Below are positions 33,907 through 46,193 of a DNA stretch of 64,000 nucleotides, in pieces. Under the pieces are notes generated by a model. The model was not told where the DNA came from and ran no database searches. It saw only the letters and a list, made by a program, of their open reading frames with translations. The stretch's first letter is position 1; each line of letters opens with the position of its first letter. Position numbers and translations under genes: made by a program. This DNA comes from Sipunculus nudus (taxonomy: Eukaryota > Annelida > Sipuncula > Golfingiida > Sipunculidae). The DNA lies in the NCBI GenBank assembly GCA_026874595.1, contig CM049306.1:23729019-23793018 (forward strand), written 5' to 3'.

Positions 33907-35764
33907 TTAAATATTTCTTAAATATAAACATCTTGACTTTATATATATAATTACAGTAATATCTGGGTCATAGTCTAAAACGCGTGGTTTTTTCCTGTCA
34001 GATTTTTTATCTGCTTGTTTTCGGAAATTACATCTTAACTTTTTCAGGGAAAGCTTTTTCGACTGCCTTTCTGTTTCCATACCTACTGTAATTCTGGCGA
34101 CCATAATATGGTGGCATGTTGAAGAGGAGCGACATTGACAAGATTCTTTTGGGAACAATTGCACCGCATAGGATTTATTTGTCGACCCAGTAACAAGGAA
34201 CGCAGCCCTTTCATGTACAAATGTAATTACTTTTCCTTTATAACGCAGTGAGCTTGAGATTTTCTCTCCCTACGTTTCATCTCAATATTCCTCATCTAAA
34301 CGTGTGGCATTTATGTTTTCTTCATTTTGCATTTCAACGTCAACGTACATATGCTTCTCTATTTGTGAATCTCTAACTAACTGTACAATTTTGTCTGGTC
34401 TGCAAAAAGTCTAAGGCCATTGCACTTCGGCCGCCTCTTTCTTCGCATAAGGATAAGGTAAAACATAATTCCCTATGCCGCAATAACCCCTGAGTATTTC
34501 CTGGTAATAATAATTTTGCAGATGATGGAAAGACAATTTGCAATTAAATTCAGATAAATCTTCACATTGCATAAACTTTTTCAAATCAGCCATATACACT
34601 GCTAAATCATCAGACGCTGCACCCCTGCCTCTCAGCTAGACTTTTAAATCCTGAAAAATATGATTCCAGCAGTATAAAATACTGCATGTAGGGAACGTTT
34701 CTTTCAGAGCATTTGTGATGCCTCTTTCTCTGTCAACAATAAATGGAAACTCTGTCTTTTGTAATTTTGGAATTTGTTCAGCCAGTGTTCTGAATAACCT
34801 GAGATGCATTTTAGTTTTTTTTTCTATCGTGCAGCATTCTTGCTAACGGGATGTTCGGGTTTGATTTTTTTGGGAGAGTTTTGAACAGAGTGTGCGAAAA
34901 GATAATACCGAAACATAAAAATCCCCAAGGTTGAAAGTGGTGTCATATGCCAGAGTAATACTTACATTACTGAGATCTAGGAGCTGATTGATCTCAGTAA
35001 CGAGATTATCATTAATAAGTATGGTGGTCATATCGGGCCACAAATAAATTATTTTAACATAATTATCAAGATGCATTGTAAACTCTAGCAGGTTTGCCAC
35101 GTCATCTGTCCTTGGTTTTAATTTAGCCATCTCGTTTTGTTTTGCATTATGAGCTTGTTTTAAGTTCCTAGGGTTCGCTACCCCCCGTCTATCCTTTACA
35201 TTGTCAGCAGTTACCATCTCTTTGTATACTTTATTGGGTTTTTGTAATACAGTACTTTTTCAGATTGTTGATTACTGATGGGTATGTTCTTTTGTGTTCC
35301 GTGCTTTTATGTTTACTGTTGCCATGTGGGAAACATTCGGCTATAGAATGATCACCGAAATAATGAATCAAAACCAAATTTGGATTGTCGATGTACATAT
35401 ATGCACTTTTCGTAAAAGCTTTCGACACACCCGATTTTGTTCTGACACTGAAGTAAGTCTAATAAAATAGTGGATTATTTTGGGGAAACAGGCGTCGACT
35501 ATTATTCCGCCACAAATAACCGTCACATTTCCAGTCATTTATTTTGCTTTTGTCAGCCTCCTAACAGAAAAGGTAAATTTCACCCGCCTTTGGCTTATTT
35601 GGAGCCTCCGTTATGATTTGCATCGGGTCCGGATTGTCCATGTACGTTTGTACATCCTCCAGTAAAAGAGGTTTGGCTTGATTACAGAGAATCTTCTGGT
35701 CATTGTCCTCAGTAGGTCCACCGCCACATTGCAAGAAATCATTATTCCTATTATTCAGACCCAA
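33907..35764 (-). pseudogene. MULE transposase relic
   Basis: Read on the minus strand from 35764 down, broken frames contain in order: MYIDNPNLVLIHYFGDHSIA with FPHGNSKH and a PSVINNLK stretch; YDTTFNLGDFYVSVL, with the first acidic catalytic residue likely in the DTTF motif; VDRERGITNALKETFP with YCWNHIFQD, the second acidic site and its CxxH-like neighbour; and near the 3' end SCQCRSSSTCHHI, a SWIM zinc finger (CxC-x5-CxH). This order is characteristic of MULE transposases. At least four frame breaks or stops, including a stop after QDLKV, make it nonfunctional. The final catalytic Glu could not be placed. Confidence 0.75.
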
Positions 35765-35790
35765 CCTATTCTTTTTGCATATTTTCGGAG

Positions 35791-35910
35791 CTCATTTACG
35801 ATGTGCTCATACTGACAGGCGTGAGGTTTACCAAGGTAAGCTCGTTTAGGATGTGCTCATACTGACAGGCATGAGGTTTACCCAGGTAAGCTTGTTAAGG
35901 ATAAACTCAT
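35791..35910. repeat. 50-bp tandem repeat, about 2.4 units
   Basis: Units start at 35791, 35841 and 35891, each beginning CTCRTTTA-GATGTGCTCATAC. They contain CTGACAGGC, TGAGGTTTACC and AGGTAAG. They lie inside the MULE, between its transposase relic and right TIR. Confidence 0.8.
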
Positions 35911-35944
35911 ACAACGGGTTAGAGATCTATTATATATATATATA

Positions 35945-36027
<83 letters not shown>

Positions 36028-36115
36028 AAGTAGTTAATAGTTAAGAATTTGTTAATTAATGAATATTATATATTAGTATAACTTACACACATATATATGT
36101 ATATATATATAATAA

Positions 36116-36147
<32 letters not shown>

Positions 36148-36309
36148 ATTTGTTGATCTTTGCCAGATTTATTCCCTCGTTGGATTTATGTTTATTTATA
36201 CATCATCCGCACGCACGGTCGCACGCGTTTTAGTATATTTATAAAGCATGGTATTCTGCGTGCACGTGCACGTATGCGTGCACGCGTTTTAGTAACAACC
36301 GGGTTTGAC

Positions 36310-37842
36310 GACGTATAGGGATCATGCAGTCAAATGCATACACAGAGAGGCGGGTCGCGGAAGTCAGTCGGGATTCGCTGTTTGTTCTTGGAGAATGATA
36401 TACGGGGGAAGGTCAGAAATAAATAAGATCTCAGTATATATAAATCACTGGTTTGTCTTGGTTTTTCTAACATGCGGGATGAAAGAGCTTCTGTCACTTT
36501 GACAACCACCGAGGCGGAAAATAGGTTCAGCATCTCACGAAGTGCTGGGCCTAACATGGTTTTCTGGCTTTCAGCCAGTGGATACCTGATAACGATTATA
36601 TGAAACATCATCAGCTCAAGTAATAAGACGGTATGTATAATGGCATTGTGATCCTGTTTAATTCAGTATTTTGCGCTTCACGCAGATCTTGTTAAAACTT
36701 CATATATCTTGCACAAAAGCAGCACATTTGTAGCTGACATGTTCGTGCGGTTAAATATTCACGATCTCACCAGAAACCTTTACTGTAGTTATAGGTTATA
36801 TGATTAATATGAATATGATAAAATTCTGATACTTTTCCTCATTCTTTAATTAGTTGAAACAGATTTCAGTTAAGAACTGTTAAAACGGAAATATATCCAC
36901 CTTGAAATAATATTAGATAATTGGTCCGAGTTTTACTTTACTGATGAGCGGACTTTAATTTTAAAGAACTTGTCAAAATACGCGAGATGGACCAATGAAT
37001 GTTGTCACAATATAAACGATTGTTCAGCTGTGTCAATGTGGTGTTTTTTTTTCAAGATGGCTTCTTTTTCAAGACTTTTACCCCCTCGCGATATCACCCA
37101 GCTACTTAAAACCCAGCGTATGAAGACATCCTCACCATACCAGTGACATAAGAAGGCGTTTTTATATCATAGATACATGAATTTAGAACTGGTTCAGCTA
37201 AACAATGCTTAACAATTAACTCATTATGACGTTTTGGTCAATAAATTCAAAATTCACTGATTGGGCATTCGGTGGTGAAATATCTTAAACTATTTGTAAG
37301 AAGAAAGTGTAACACGCAGTGAATGTCTCGAGGTGTCTTATAAAGGTGTATTCTTTATGTTTTAACTGAAATTTAATATGCGGCTTGGACACTTAAAGGA
37401 GGCCATATGATTATCATTATTTAATCTCAACATGAACTGACAGAAACTTTGGTTTTATTCTCAATATCCCTCACACTTCTTCGTGCATGCGTGAAATAAG
37501 CCATACAGGAAGACAACAATAGTACCATGGACGTAGAATTAGAATTCTACCTTCATGATTGTAAATTATACTTTCTTTACAAACAGCAGCATGTTAACAG
37601 TTGGTAACTGCATAGGCAGTGCTCAGAGAGGGCAAACTTCCCCCAAAAGGTCTGTCAACACCTGTTACATGTAGAGCACCGTGTACATACCATATATTCA
37701 TACAGCGGGCCGTATTCATCCATCAATAATACACATCAGACAAAACTGACATACTCTTTACATCGGGACCCGAAAAAATACATCAATAAAAATGAGCACT
37801 TACAAGTTGTAATTAATGCACGATCTTACCATGATCTTAGAG
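36310..37842. other. No supported feature
   Basis: AT-rich sequence between the MULE and the TLR relic. A 93-codon minus-strand frame at 36330-36611 has no recognisable domain and is not annotated. Confidence 0.5.
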
Positions 37843-37849
37843 TATAAAA
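37843..37849 (+). promoter_or_regulatory. Candidate TATA box upstream of the TLR relic
   Basis: TATAAAA, 40 bases before the ATG at 37889. The distance suits a very short leader. A single AT-rich match in AT-rich DNA is weak evidence. Confidence 0.3.
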
Positions 37850-37888
37850 TGTTATAATTGATCGTTTTAGGTATCTTAACCAAAGAAG

Positions 37889-40367
37889 ATGATCATATTT
37901 ACGTCCGTTGTCTTTGCCATGGTGTTATTTGGAGTCGGTAATTTCGCTCTGGTTGATCCCTCCCCGCTTGTATTTGCAAAGGAAAAAGAAGCATCAGCCG
38001 AAGATAATGAATCCCGTTTGATGAGGAGCTATGACAGCGACCCCTACAAGTCGGTTGCACCAGTGTGCAACCTCAACCGGGTTCATTTTGCAGGCCCTTG
38101 CTCACATAAAAATAAACCAAAAACCAAGGGGTCCAATTCCGTTGGTGGGGCATCCTTTTGTGAGCACTTCAGGAACAAGACGGACACAGTATATTGTTGT
38201 ACAAACCGAACAATTAACAATGTCACAGATGTTGTCCTGAAAATCCCTCAGACAACCACAATCTTGGACTTGTCATATAATAACATAAGTGCCCTACAAA
38301 ACAAGAGCTTTTCCCGCTTACACTGCCTGAGGAAGCTGTATCTTGTTTGTTCCGGTTTGTTTTCAGTGGAGGCTGGCAGCTTTGGCGGACTGGTAAATTT
38401 GGAGGTACTTAACTTATGGTACATTCGATCACAAACACTGCCTTATGAGACTTTTAACCCGCTACCGAATATTACGTATCTGAATTTAAACGACTGGAAA
38501 TCAAAGGATAAACACCACACATCACTTATACCGCTGTGCGCACTTGAACGAATCAGCCATTATGACATTATATCTAAGTGGTGTAAACAAGGGAGGTACT
38601 CGAGGTATCTTTTGGAACCTGGAACCACCCTTGTTCCAATGCCTGAACACAACAGGACTAAAAGAGCTACACCTTTCGCACAATCAGATAATCACCGTCC
38701 AGGCTGGTGTTTTCAGTAATTTCCCCCACTTAGAGCGACTTGACTTATCACACAATGTAATATTGGGAGGGAGATTCGGTGCAGTTCTCCGAGAGTTTTC
38801 AAATATGGAAAACCTGACAACTTTGTAAATTAACAGGCAGAATTTTATAAGCGGAAGGGATTACATATTAACTGAAAGTTACGGCATTAATATTACAACT
38901 TGTGCTGGGCAAAGTAGAGCATTTGCGACCCAGAGAAGTAGGCATTTGTATGTACTTCCCCAAAATCTAAAGATCCTGAATATTGCCGAAAGTAATTTCA
39001 TGGTAGATGATCCGATAGTTCAGTTCCATGTCAGTAAAAATAATTCACTTCAGGTTTTATATGCATATGACGTGGCCCTTTCTCATCCTTTCAGTGGGAT
39101 ATTTTATGAATTCCCTCACCTTAAACATTTATATCTTAATAACTCTAAATTGTTGATGCAAAATCCTGAAGCCTTTCGACATTTGGAAACTTTAGTAACC
39201 TTGGATATTCGTTCTTGTGGTCTCGATCATCTGTTTAAAGATGACAACGAATGGGAAAGATTCATCAACAGCCCTTTCCTGCCAAATCTCAAGTCACTGA
39301 TTATGTCTCGCAATCGCCTGAAAACGATCCACTCCGAAGCCTTTACTAACTTCCACAACCTTAGGTAGTTAGACTTAAGTCATAATAAACTGACATGTGT
39401 AAATTTCAAGTTGTCTCACCTGACGAAACTGAAACTTTTAAATATTAGTTATAACATAATCCGCAACATTTCGTTGGACACACTGTCCATGTGGGGGAGG
39501 AACTTCCGGTTAAGGGTTGACGCTGGATATAACCAACTCCATTGCTCCTGCGGGAACATGGAAACTTTCGTGCGGCGAGTACAGTTGATGATTCACAAAT
39601 TTCAAGACATCGGATGCAAAATGCATTTGGATGGAAGTTATATCAGGATAAAAGAGATAATTATTGACAGATATGAGCACAACTTTTGTGGTCTAGGCTG
39701 GTGGACAGACCACGCGTATGTTCCTTTTGTAGTTTACTTGATGGTTATTACCGTAATGTTTCTATTGTGCCTCAGCTTGAGGTACTACTGGCGCCTCCTA
39801 TACATCTGTATTCAAACTAAAAATATGCTGCGCAGGATGAAGGAGACTGACAGAAACAACTGTTTCCTCTTTGACGCCTTCCTGTGCTATACTTACACCG
39901 ACATTGACTACGCAGTCCTCGTTATGGACGTACTGGAGTCACATTTTAATTTCAAACTTTGTTTACATGATCGGAACTTCGGGCCGGGGATACCTATTGA
40001 TGAGAACATAGCGCAGGCTTTCAGATGGTCAAGGAACGCCATAATGTTAATCTCCTCCCAAGCTATGCGCGGCAAGTTTTTCCGGACTGAGCTACATTTC
40101 GCCAAAGAGCAAGCTGATATTAGGCTTTCAAAAACTATATGCGTTTTTATAGATCCGCCCGATGACATTGAACGAAGGAAGGACTGCGCCACATTGAAAT
40201 ATCTCACGGCCAACAACACGTACCAGTGCTGGCCAAGATGTCCCGCCGAAGCCAGGGTGTTCTGGCTTAAACTAAAGAACTCACTCGGCGAACCTCTGCC
40301 AGCTGCAGATATCAGGTCAACGAGGAGCAGATATTTCACAAATCTGCAACTTTCACATGACCTGTAG
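37889..40367 (+). pseudogene. Toll-like receptor pseudogene (single exon)
   Basis: A membrane pattern-recognition receptor by family. In order: signal peptide (MIIFTSVVFAMVLFGVG), an N-terminal Cys cluster (CEHFRN to YCC), LRRs such as LDLSYNNISAL, LKELHLSHNQIITVQAGVF and LRCT-type CSCGNMETF (about 39535-39700), a TM segment (YVPFVVYLMVITVMFLLCL, about 39718-39775), and a TIR domain (about 39866-40300). The TIR has box 1 FDAFLCYTYTD, box 2 HDRNFGPGIP and box 3 VFWLKL, all intact. Three lesions break it: a frameshift between about 38600 and 38660 (frame 2 to frame 3), TAA at 38826-38828, and TAG at 39366-39368 within HNLR-LDLSHN. Around 800 residues and intron-free fit invertebrate TLRs. Either it is dead, or only the last 318 codons (LRRCT-TM-TIR) stay open. 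Confidence 0.88.
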
Positions 40368-42995
40368 GGACAGACTGACTGAAATTGGGTTGAAAAAGAA
40401 CCAGTCGGACTCATTGGGTTAGTTGTAAAATTAACCGCTAAGTGGCAGCACGTATGGGCATACAAAATAACAGTGGGTGATTTGGTAAAGACTTCTAAAG
40501 ATTTCAGGCATTCAGACTGATTCATGTAGGCATTTCATGAAATTACTAAAATGATCAGGCATTATGCAAACTAAATTAATTTTAGGCACAGATTTTTACC
40601 AAATGCCAAACTGGTAAAAACTAATTACATTTAGTTGATATTTATTTACTTATATTTAAATGACAAAATGTAAAAAGATGCTTTGTTGTTATATTTTGAA
40701 GAGTAAACACGAGTGTTTTGTTATAATACATATATAATATGCTTAAATACTGTAGAATGGTAGAAGTTTCCATAAAATATAATTTCACACCTAAAATCGA
40801 CGTCAGTTCTAGATCTAGGAGAGCCATTTAGGGGACAGTTGTCTAAAAGTTTTAATAATAAAACTTTTGATGGGTCAATTAAAGAAGTATAGCAGTGAAT
40901 CAATCATTTCGCAAAATGCCTGAGATACACAATTTGCCTGTGTACTAAGGCTAACGACGCCTGTATTGCTTGTATGATCGTTTATCATGTTAAATATGGT
41001 AGATATTGAAACACACTTGTAAACTAGATTTATCTAAAGATGAAACAAAATGAATATAAGGAGAAATTATAAATGGATTTTCATTGATCATACATATATT
41101 TGGTTTGAAAAGTCTACCGTAATTTTTTTTCAAAAATGAAAAAGTAATTCAGAGAAATAAAAGAATATATATATATAAAGTTGTCATGCATTCAGACTGT
41201 ATTACTAAAAGAAAATTCAAGTACTGAGATACTGGTCTTGACGTTATATTATGTTGAATGTTCATTATGTTTGAGCAAATAAACTGATCACATTGATGTT
41301 TGTAGAACCGGAGGCACCCATCTCATTTATTGTTTCAATTTATTTCTCGTTGAAATGAAAGCACAAACGGCCTTGTATTCCTGACAAATACCAGCTAAAT
41401 ATTAATTTTTGAATTGCGTTTTTCAAATTAACGGCAGCATCGGTAATTTAAAATAGCATCAGTTTGAAGAATCATGTCTGAAGTTATCAACAGCATGAAG
41501 CTGCTTATCATTTACAAATTCGTGTTTTTTTTTAATGTAAATATTCTTGTAAGACAACTGACTAATCAGGGAATGTATTATATGTATTGATATTTATTCG
41601 CTGATTTCACCAAGTTGAAGGGATGATGTTTATTTGTATATGTGACGGGGACTTCATCCTGTTGTGAACGTGTCGTGTTAACGCTCTAATGTTAGAACGG
41701 GTTGAACCCACTTTTTAGGCAGCAACTCGGTCACAGCGCAAGCGCGAATGGTTGTATAAGCATGTTGTTACGTACATGTGTTCCACATGTCAGATGTACT
41801 CAACACGCATTGGTGCCAGATGCCGGTGTATGCAGTATTACGGATTGAAATCGATTTGCCCAAATTTTGTGTGTAAATAGGGTATGTAAGAGGTATACTT
41901 GGTGATTTAGTTCAGCTTGATTTAAATATTAATATTATAACTGATAGAGGAGGTGCATGACATATGCACGTTTTCTGGTCTTGAAGTGTCGGAAACAATA
42001 CCAAGTGTGTGTCAATTCATCCTGAGAAATTATGCTTTATTTTTGCCAGCTCTCTCGCTTCGAAAACTAATCGATGCGCCCCAAAATGTAGGCCTATTTA
42101 TGCTCATCCAGAGCCATCAAACTTTCATAACAATGGAGGATATCTTGACTGGTTCATTCATACCAACTTTTCTGCCAATGGATCAAACACAGACATTAAC
42201 AGCCAGTCTCTTGCTCCATTCCCGTCAGCATCAGACCAAACTGCACAAGATATTAAATTGTTGGAAATCTTTTTGGCCGAGGTTTATTTTGAAAGTACAA
42301 TTCATTAGAACATTAAGAAATTGCAGTTTTATGCGCTATCCCTCTGACGGAAAGGTGGGAAACAATACGCCTTATCTGTAGGCTCTACATGTAACAACCG
42401 GAAAGATATACTGTGGCGGCCTACCACCCCTTAATAGGATGTTGCTGGTATCCCCGTCAAGCGGTTTGTAAACAATAATTGTCTTGAGAGGTTTGAGAGT
42501 GCCTTCTAAAGGATGGGTCCTGGACGCAAATTGGTCGGTTTTCGGCTTCCGGCTCGCTAAAGCAACATGGTACCCCCATCCCCCATGGAAAAAAAATCAT
42601 AGTTTTCCATTAAATTTATATTATAACTGACAAAAAAGTTGCGTGATCATGAAGTTTCTTGAACGATACTTAGTGTGTCTCAATCAATCCTGAGAAATTA
42701 AGCTTTATCATTACAATAGAGTTGGAGCGTCATCTGTTAAAAAAAACCTGCACAAATGTATCCTAAATCGATGTGTGAACTTGCAGCCCATCTTTGGGAA
42801 TTAGGAATCTAAATCATCTGGTCTTCCAGTGCAATTCATATATTCTATAGTTGAAAGAATTATTGAGAGCCAGATATAATGTTGAAAAGCATCCCCTTAA
42901 TTATGTCAATTCGTTATGTTAATTATGTTATATACTCCTTTACCTTTATATACTCCTTTAATTACCTGTCCATCATTTTTATTAGTAAAATGTTT
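40368..42995. other. 3' flank of the TLR relic; no other gene
   Basis: AATAAA at 40857-40862 could have been its polyadenylation signal. AGTGTGTGTCAATTCATCCT followed by GAGAAATTATGCTTTAT (42002-42040) recurs diverged at 42670-42706, and GAAAACTAATCGATGC (42060-42077) recurs at 44578-44595, so small dispersed repeats are present. The 142-codon frame at 41953-42381 overlaps these repeats and has no known domain. Confidence 0.45.
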
Positions 42996-43004
42996 GTATA
43001 TGCC

Positions 43005-43857
43005 TAGCGGTATACATACCCTACAAGCTGACGTTCCTTGTAGTGGTATACAGATCCATACACTCCGATACCCAAACAAAAAAGTTAGAACTAACTTTTA
43101 AACTGACAGCTTCTCACCTTTTATCTGGATGATGTCAGCATAAATAGTCTATTTAGTCTGTTTGGTTGATTTATCCACAGCAGGTTTACATTAAAATTAG
43201 TTGGCTTAATTATTATACTTTTTTGTTTGAGGGGCTGAAACAAACTGACTACTCAGAGACAGCCTGTCGTCTGGTTAAACATGGCTGCTTTGCATGACAT
43301 CAGCAACTAGGGGGCGCCTTTGTGCCATATAAGTTAGACTGTTACCCTTCTCCTAAACATTCCAACTTGAGGCTTGAAATCGTTATTTTTGTACTGGCTA
43401 TATATCCTGAATGGTATGCAAACTTGAAATATAATCATGAACTAAACAACTATGCAGGATATATAGCCAGTACAAAAATAACGATTTCAAGCCTCAAGTT
43501 GGAATGTTTAGGAGAAGGGTAACAGTCTAACTTATATGGCACAAAGGCGCCCCCTAGTTGCTGATGTCATGCAAAGCAGCCATGTTTAACCAGACGACAG
43601 GCTGTCTCTGAGTAGTCAGTTTGTTTCAGCCCCTCAAACAAAAAAGTATAATAATTAAGCCAACTAATTTTAATGTAAACATGCTGTGGATAAATCAACC
43701 AAACAGACTAAATAGACTTTTTATGCTGACATCATCTAGATAAAAGGTGAGAAGCTGTCAGTTTAAAGTTAGTTCTAACTTTTTTGTTTAGGTATCGGAG
43801 TGTATGGACCTGTATACCACTACAAGCAGTTTAGCTTGTGTGGTATGGATACCGCTA
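43005..43857. mobile_element. Palindromic foldback element with 9-bp TSD
   Basis: GTATATGCC flanks it at 42996-43004 and 43858-43866. Two arms of about 405 bp (43005-43409 and 43455-43857) are inverted copies with only scattered mismatches by eye, around a 45-base spacer. Ends are TAGCGGTAT. The 9-bp target duplication and noncoding palindromic body indicate a MULE-type non-autonomous foldback element. A transcript would form a long hairpin. Confidence 0.9.
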
Positions 43858-43867
43858 GTATATGCCC

Positions 43868-44046
43868 TGATGACTAACTTTATTACCACCATTGCAAATT
43901 AATACTCTAGGAAGCGTGTGAAGCATGGCCTTGGCGTCCTAGGCATAGATGAAGGGGTGAGGTGGGATGCATATTAGTATAGAAATATGGATTCATTATA
44001 AATAGGTCAAGGTTAATTATATACATATAGTGATAAATATTTACAT

Positions 44047-44086
<40 letters not shown>

Positions 44087-44771
44087 TTTTTATATTATAC
44101 ATGCGTATACATGTATTTAATTTATTATATATTTATATGTATATAATTTAATATGTATTTATATAATTTTATTATGGTATTTGTGAATCGAAATGTGCTT
44201 TCCTCTCAGTAAATGAATTTCACCCTTCAGAATTGTTCAAAATCCAATGATAATGAAATTCAGTGATGTTTCATAATATGAAATGGCAAGAAATGATATG
44301 GTATCAAGATATTATTATCCCCTCAGCCAAAGAAGGTAGCAGTATGTCATGTGATCAGCCATGCATGTGTGTGTGCGTGTGTGTGTCCGTGCCGCACCAT
44401 ATCTTTGAGAGTTCTGAATAAATTTCTTTAATTTTTTTATATAGGGATGGGCCATGGGCGACATAAGAAAATAAATATTTTGGAACCGATTGGAGAAATT
44501 GAAATGCGGATCTGGATCCGGATCCATCAAAAATCCCTTTTTGTCAGCTCTCTCGTCTGCTTTTCTTTACAAATTCTCCGAAAACTAATCGATGCCCCCC
44601 TCCCATGCAATTGTATTGAGAACTGTTTTAGATATCCTGTGGAAAATGAAAACCTCCAGCGTTAAGGGGCTATATATAGCAAATAACTGTGTGACGTCGT
44701 CTCGTCATTATGACGACGTGGGCGTCATGATGAAGCCTCATGGTCGTGACATGCAGTGCCTTTTTTACGAC
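43868..44771. other. No gene; (TA)n tract and repeat fragments
   Basis: (TA)n at about 44050-44082, a GT-rich stretch at 44366-44388, and GGATCTGGATCCGGATCC (44510-44525), a motif shared with the dispersed repeat at 12690. Confidence 0.45.
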
Positions 44772-44775
44772 ATAT

Positions 44776-45565
44776 TGTTACATGTGAGGTCGACATAGTT
44801 CGCTGCCATAGGAGACGTGCGAGATGGCCTGACACGCGTGTGGGGCTGATGTATAGAAACACATCGTTCTTTGTTCTAGATGTTTCGAATCTCTTCCTGT
44901 AACGTGTGTATTGTTTTATGGAGTTCACCATTTCTAGAATTTTCGGATGAAAAAGTTATAAATAGCTGTGTCTGGAGCAGAGGGAGAGAGAGAAATATTC
45001 CAGCGGACACGGAAGAGTGTGAGTCAGTTTGTAGACCTTTCAGATACTTGCAGCACTTATAGATATTCTTCGAACTTTGTGACAGATTTTATTCAGTCTT
45101 CAGTTTGCCTTTGGGACTATTACCAGAACTTCACTTTTGGATTACAACAGATAGATTTTGGGACTGAACTGGACTATTATTTTCTTAGAAGATTTACGTG
45201 AACTGTTCATTTGGATTATATGTTTTAAAGGACTTATTGAGCTGTGACAGTGGTGGTATCCACAAAAAGCCTAGGATCCGGAAACTCTGGTACTGTACAC
45301 TTTATTTATTATACTGTGTTATTGTATTGATTTACTGTTATACTGTTGTTATACTGTATAATTGTATTGATTAAGTGTATTGTAATGTTAGGATTGTTTT
45401 AAGAATAAATTATAGTTATTTGTTAACAAAAAACCTTCTTTATTCATTCCCCTAGACATTTCACGCGGCCTAGTGTTACAGAATCTGATTTTTATTTATC
45501 TCCGTAACAAAATTTATGCTCGTCACGACTACGTGCATGATCTGTTGTTATTAGGTTCTGTAACA
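44776..45565 (+). mobile_element. Intact 790-bp solo LTR
   Basis: Begins TGTTACATG and ends TCTGTAACA, with ATAT on both sides (44772-44775 and 45566-45569), a 4-bp target duplication. It has a TATAAATAG box (44957-44965) and AATAAA (45404-45409), giving U3-R-U5 organisation with a long R of about 0.4 kb. It is homologous to the interrupted LTR at 5634-11351. No internal retrotransposon sequence lies beside it, so recombination between two LTRs removed the interior. Confidence 0.88.
44957..44965 (+). promoter_or_regulatory. TATA box of the intact solo LTR
   Basis: TATAAATAG in the same context (AAGTTATAAATAG) as in the other LTR, although the surrounding U3 sequence has diverged. Confidence 0.6.
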
Positions 45566-45801
45566 ATATTACAAATTATACACGGTATTACCGTTTTATT
45601 ATTGGGTCGTTTGACCTGATATGTCATGATTTTATCTCTAAGAACATTGAAAATATGAAGACTTTATTATAAATAGGGATTCAAGCGCCTGTGCCTATAT
45701 ACAGGTTTAAGAGGGGTTATCCTCGCTGTGAGTGCTGTTTAATTATGATTATTATTATTATGATTATTACTATTGTTATTATCGCTTAGCGATTGCATAG
45801 G

Positions 45802-45802
<1 letters not shown>

Positions 45803-45868
<66 letters not shown>

Positions 45869-45883
45869 TTATATATTATAATT

Positions 45884-45951
<68 letters not shown>

Positions 45952-45953
45952 TA
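45803..45953. repeat. Long compound (TA)n tract
   Basis: About 150 bases of AT dinucleotide broken by TATAATTTATATATTATAAT, the longest TA region in the window and able to fold into cruciforms. Confidence 0.9.
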
Positions 45954-46121
45954 TCATGCAGTAGACTAGAAGTAGAAAATGCAAGTAGCATTTTCTCAAC
46001 GGTCTCCGGGGAAATTCTGCAAATTTGCAAAAATATTCAATGCAAAATGTACTGATATTTTGTGTATTAAAAGTAATTTACTCCTTAAAGTATTAAAGGA
46101 GAAGATAAGAAAAATAATACA

Positions 46122-46193
46122 AGGGGGCAACCGGAGTTGAACCGGTGACCTCTCGATCTGCAGTCGAATGCTCTGCCACTGAGCTATACCCCC
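46122..46193 (-). tRNA. tRNA-Cys (GCA), inverted copy
   Basis: 72 nt on the minus strand: acceptor GGGGGTA pairs with TGCCCCC, the D-arm is TAGCTCAGTGGCAGAGC, the anticodon loop CTGCAGA holds GCA, and the T-arm is CCGGTTCAACTCCGG. A five-T run follows on the minus strand (46110-46114) as a Pol III terminator. Its flanks differ from those of the plus-strand copies except for a short upstream ACATGCCAC-type block, so it is a separate insertion or inversion. Confidence 0.95.

Larger units (their letters stand above)
33643..36300. mobile_element. MULE DNA transposon with 9-bp TSD
   Basis: GGGTTTGAC flanks both sides (33634-33642 and 36301-36309), a 9-bp target duplication typical of Mutator-like elements. 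The left end GGTTGTTACTTAAACGCGTG and inverted right end GGTTGTTACTAAAACGCGTG begin TIRs of about 300 bp (33643-33950 and 36018-36300). These include GC-rich ACGCGTGC arrays, (TA)n tracts and a shared GTAAGTTATACTAATATATA block. The minus strand carries a broken transposase. A 50-bp tandem repeat lies near the transposase 5' side. Confidence 0.9.

Noticed and set aside
36330-36611. 93-codon minus-strand frame next to the MULE
   Set aside because: No recognisable motif, no homologue visible in the window and no splice or promoter context.
3640-45964. Frames rich in IYIYIY
   Set aside because: Translations of (TA)n microsatellites.
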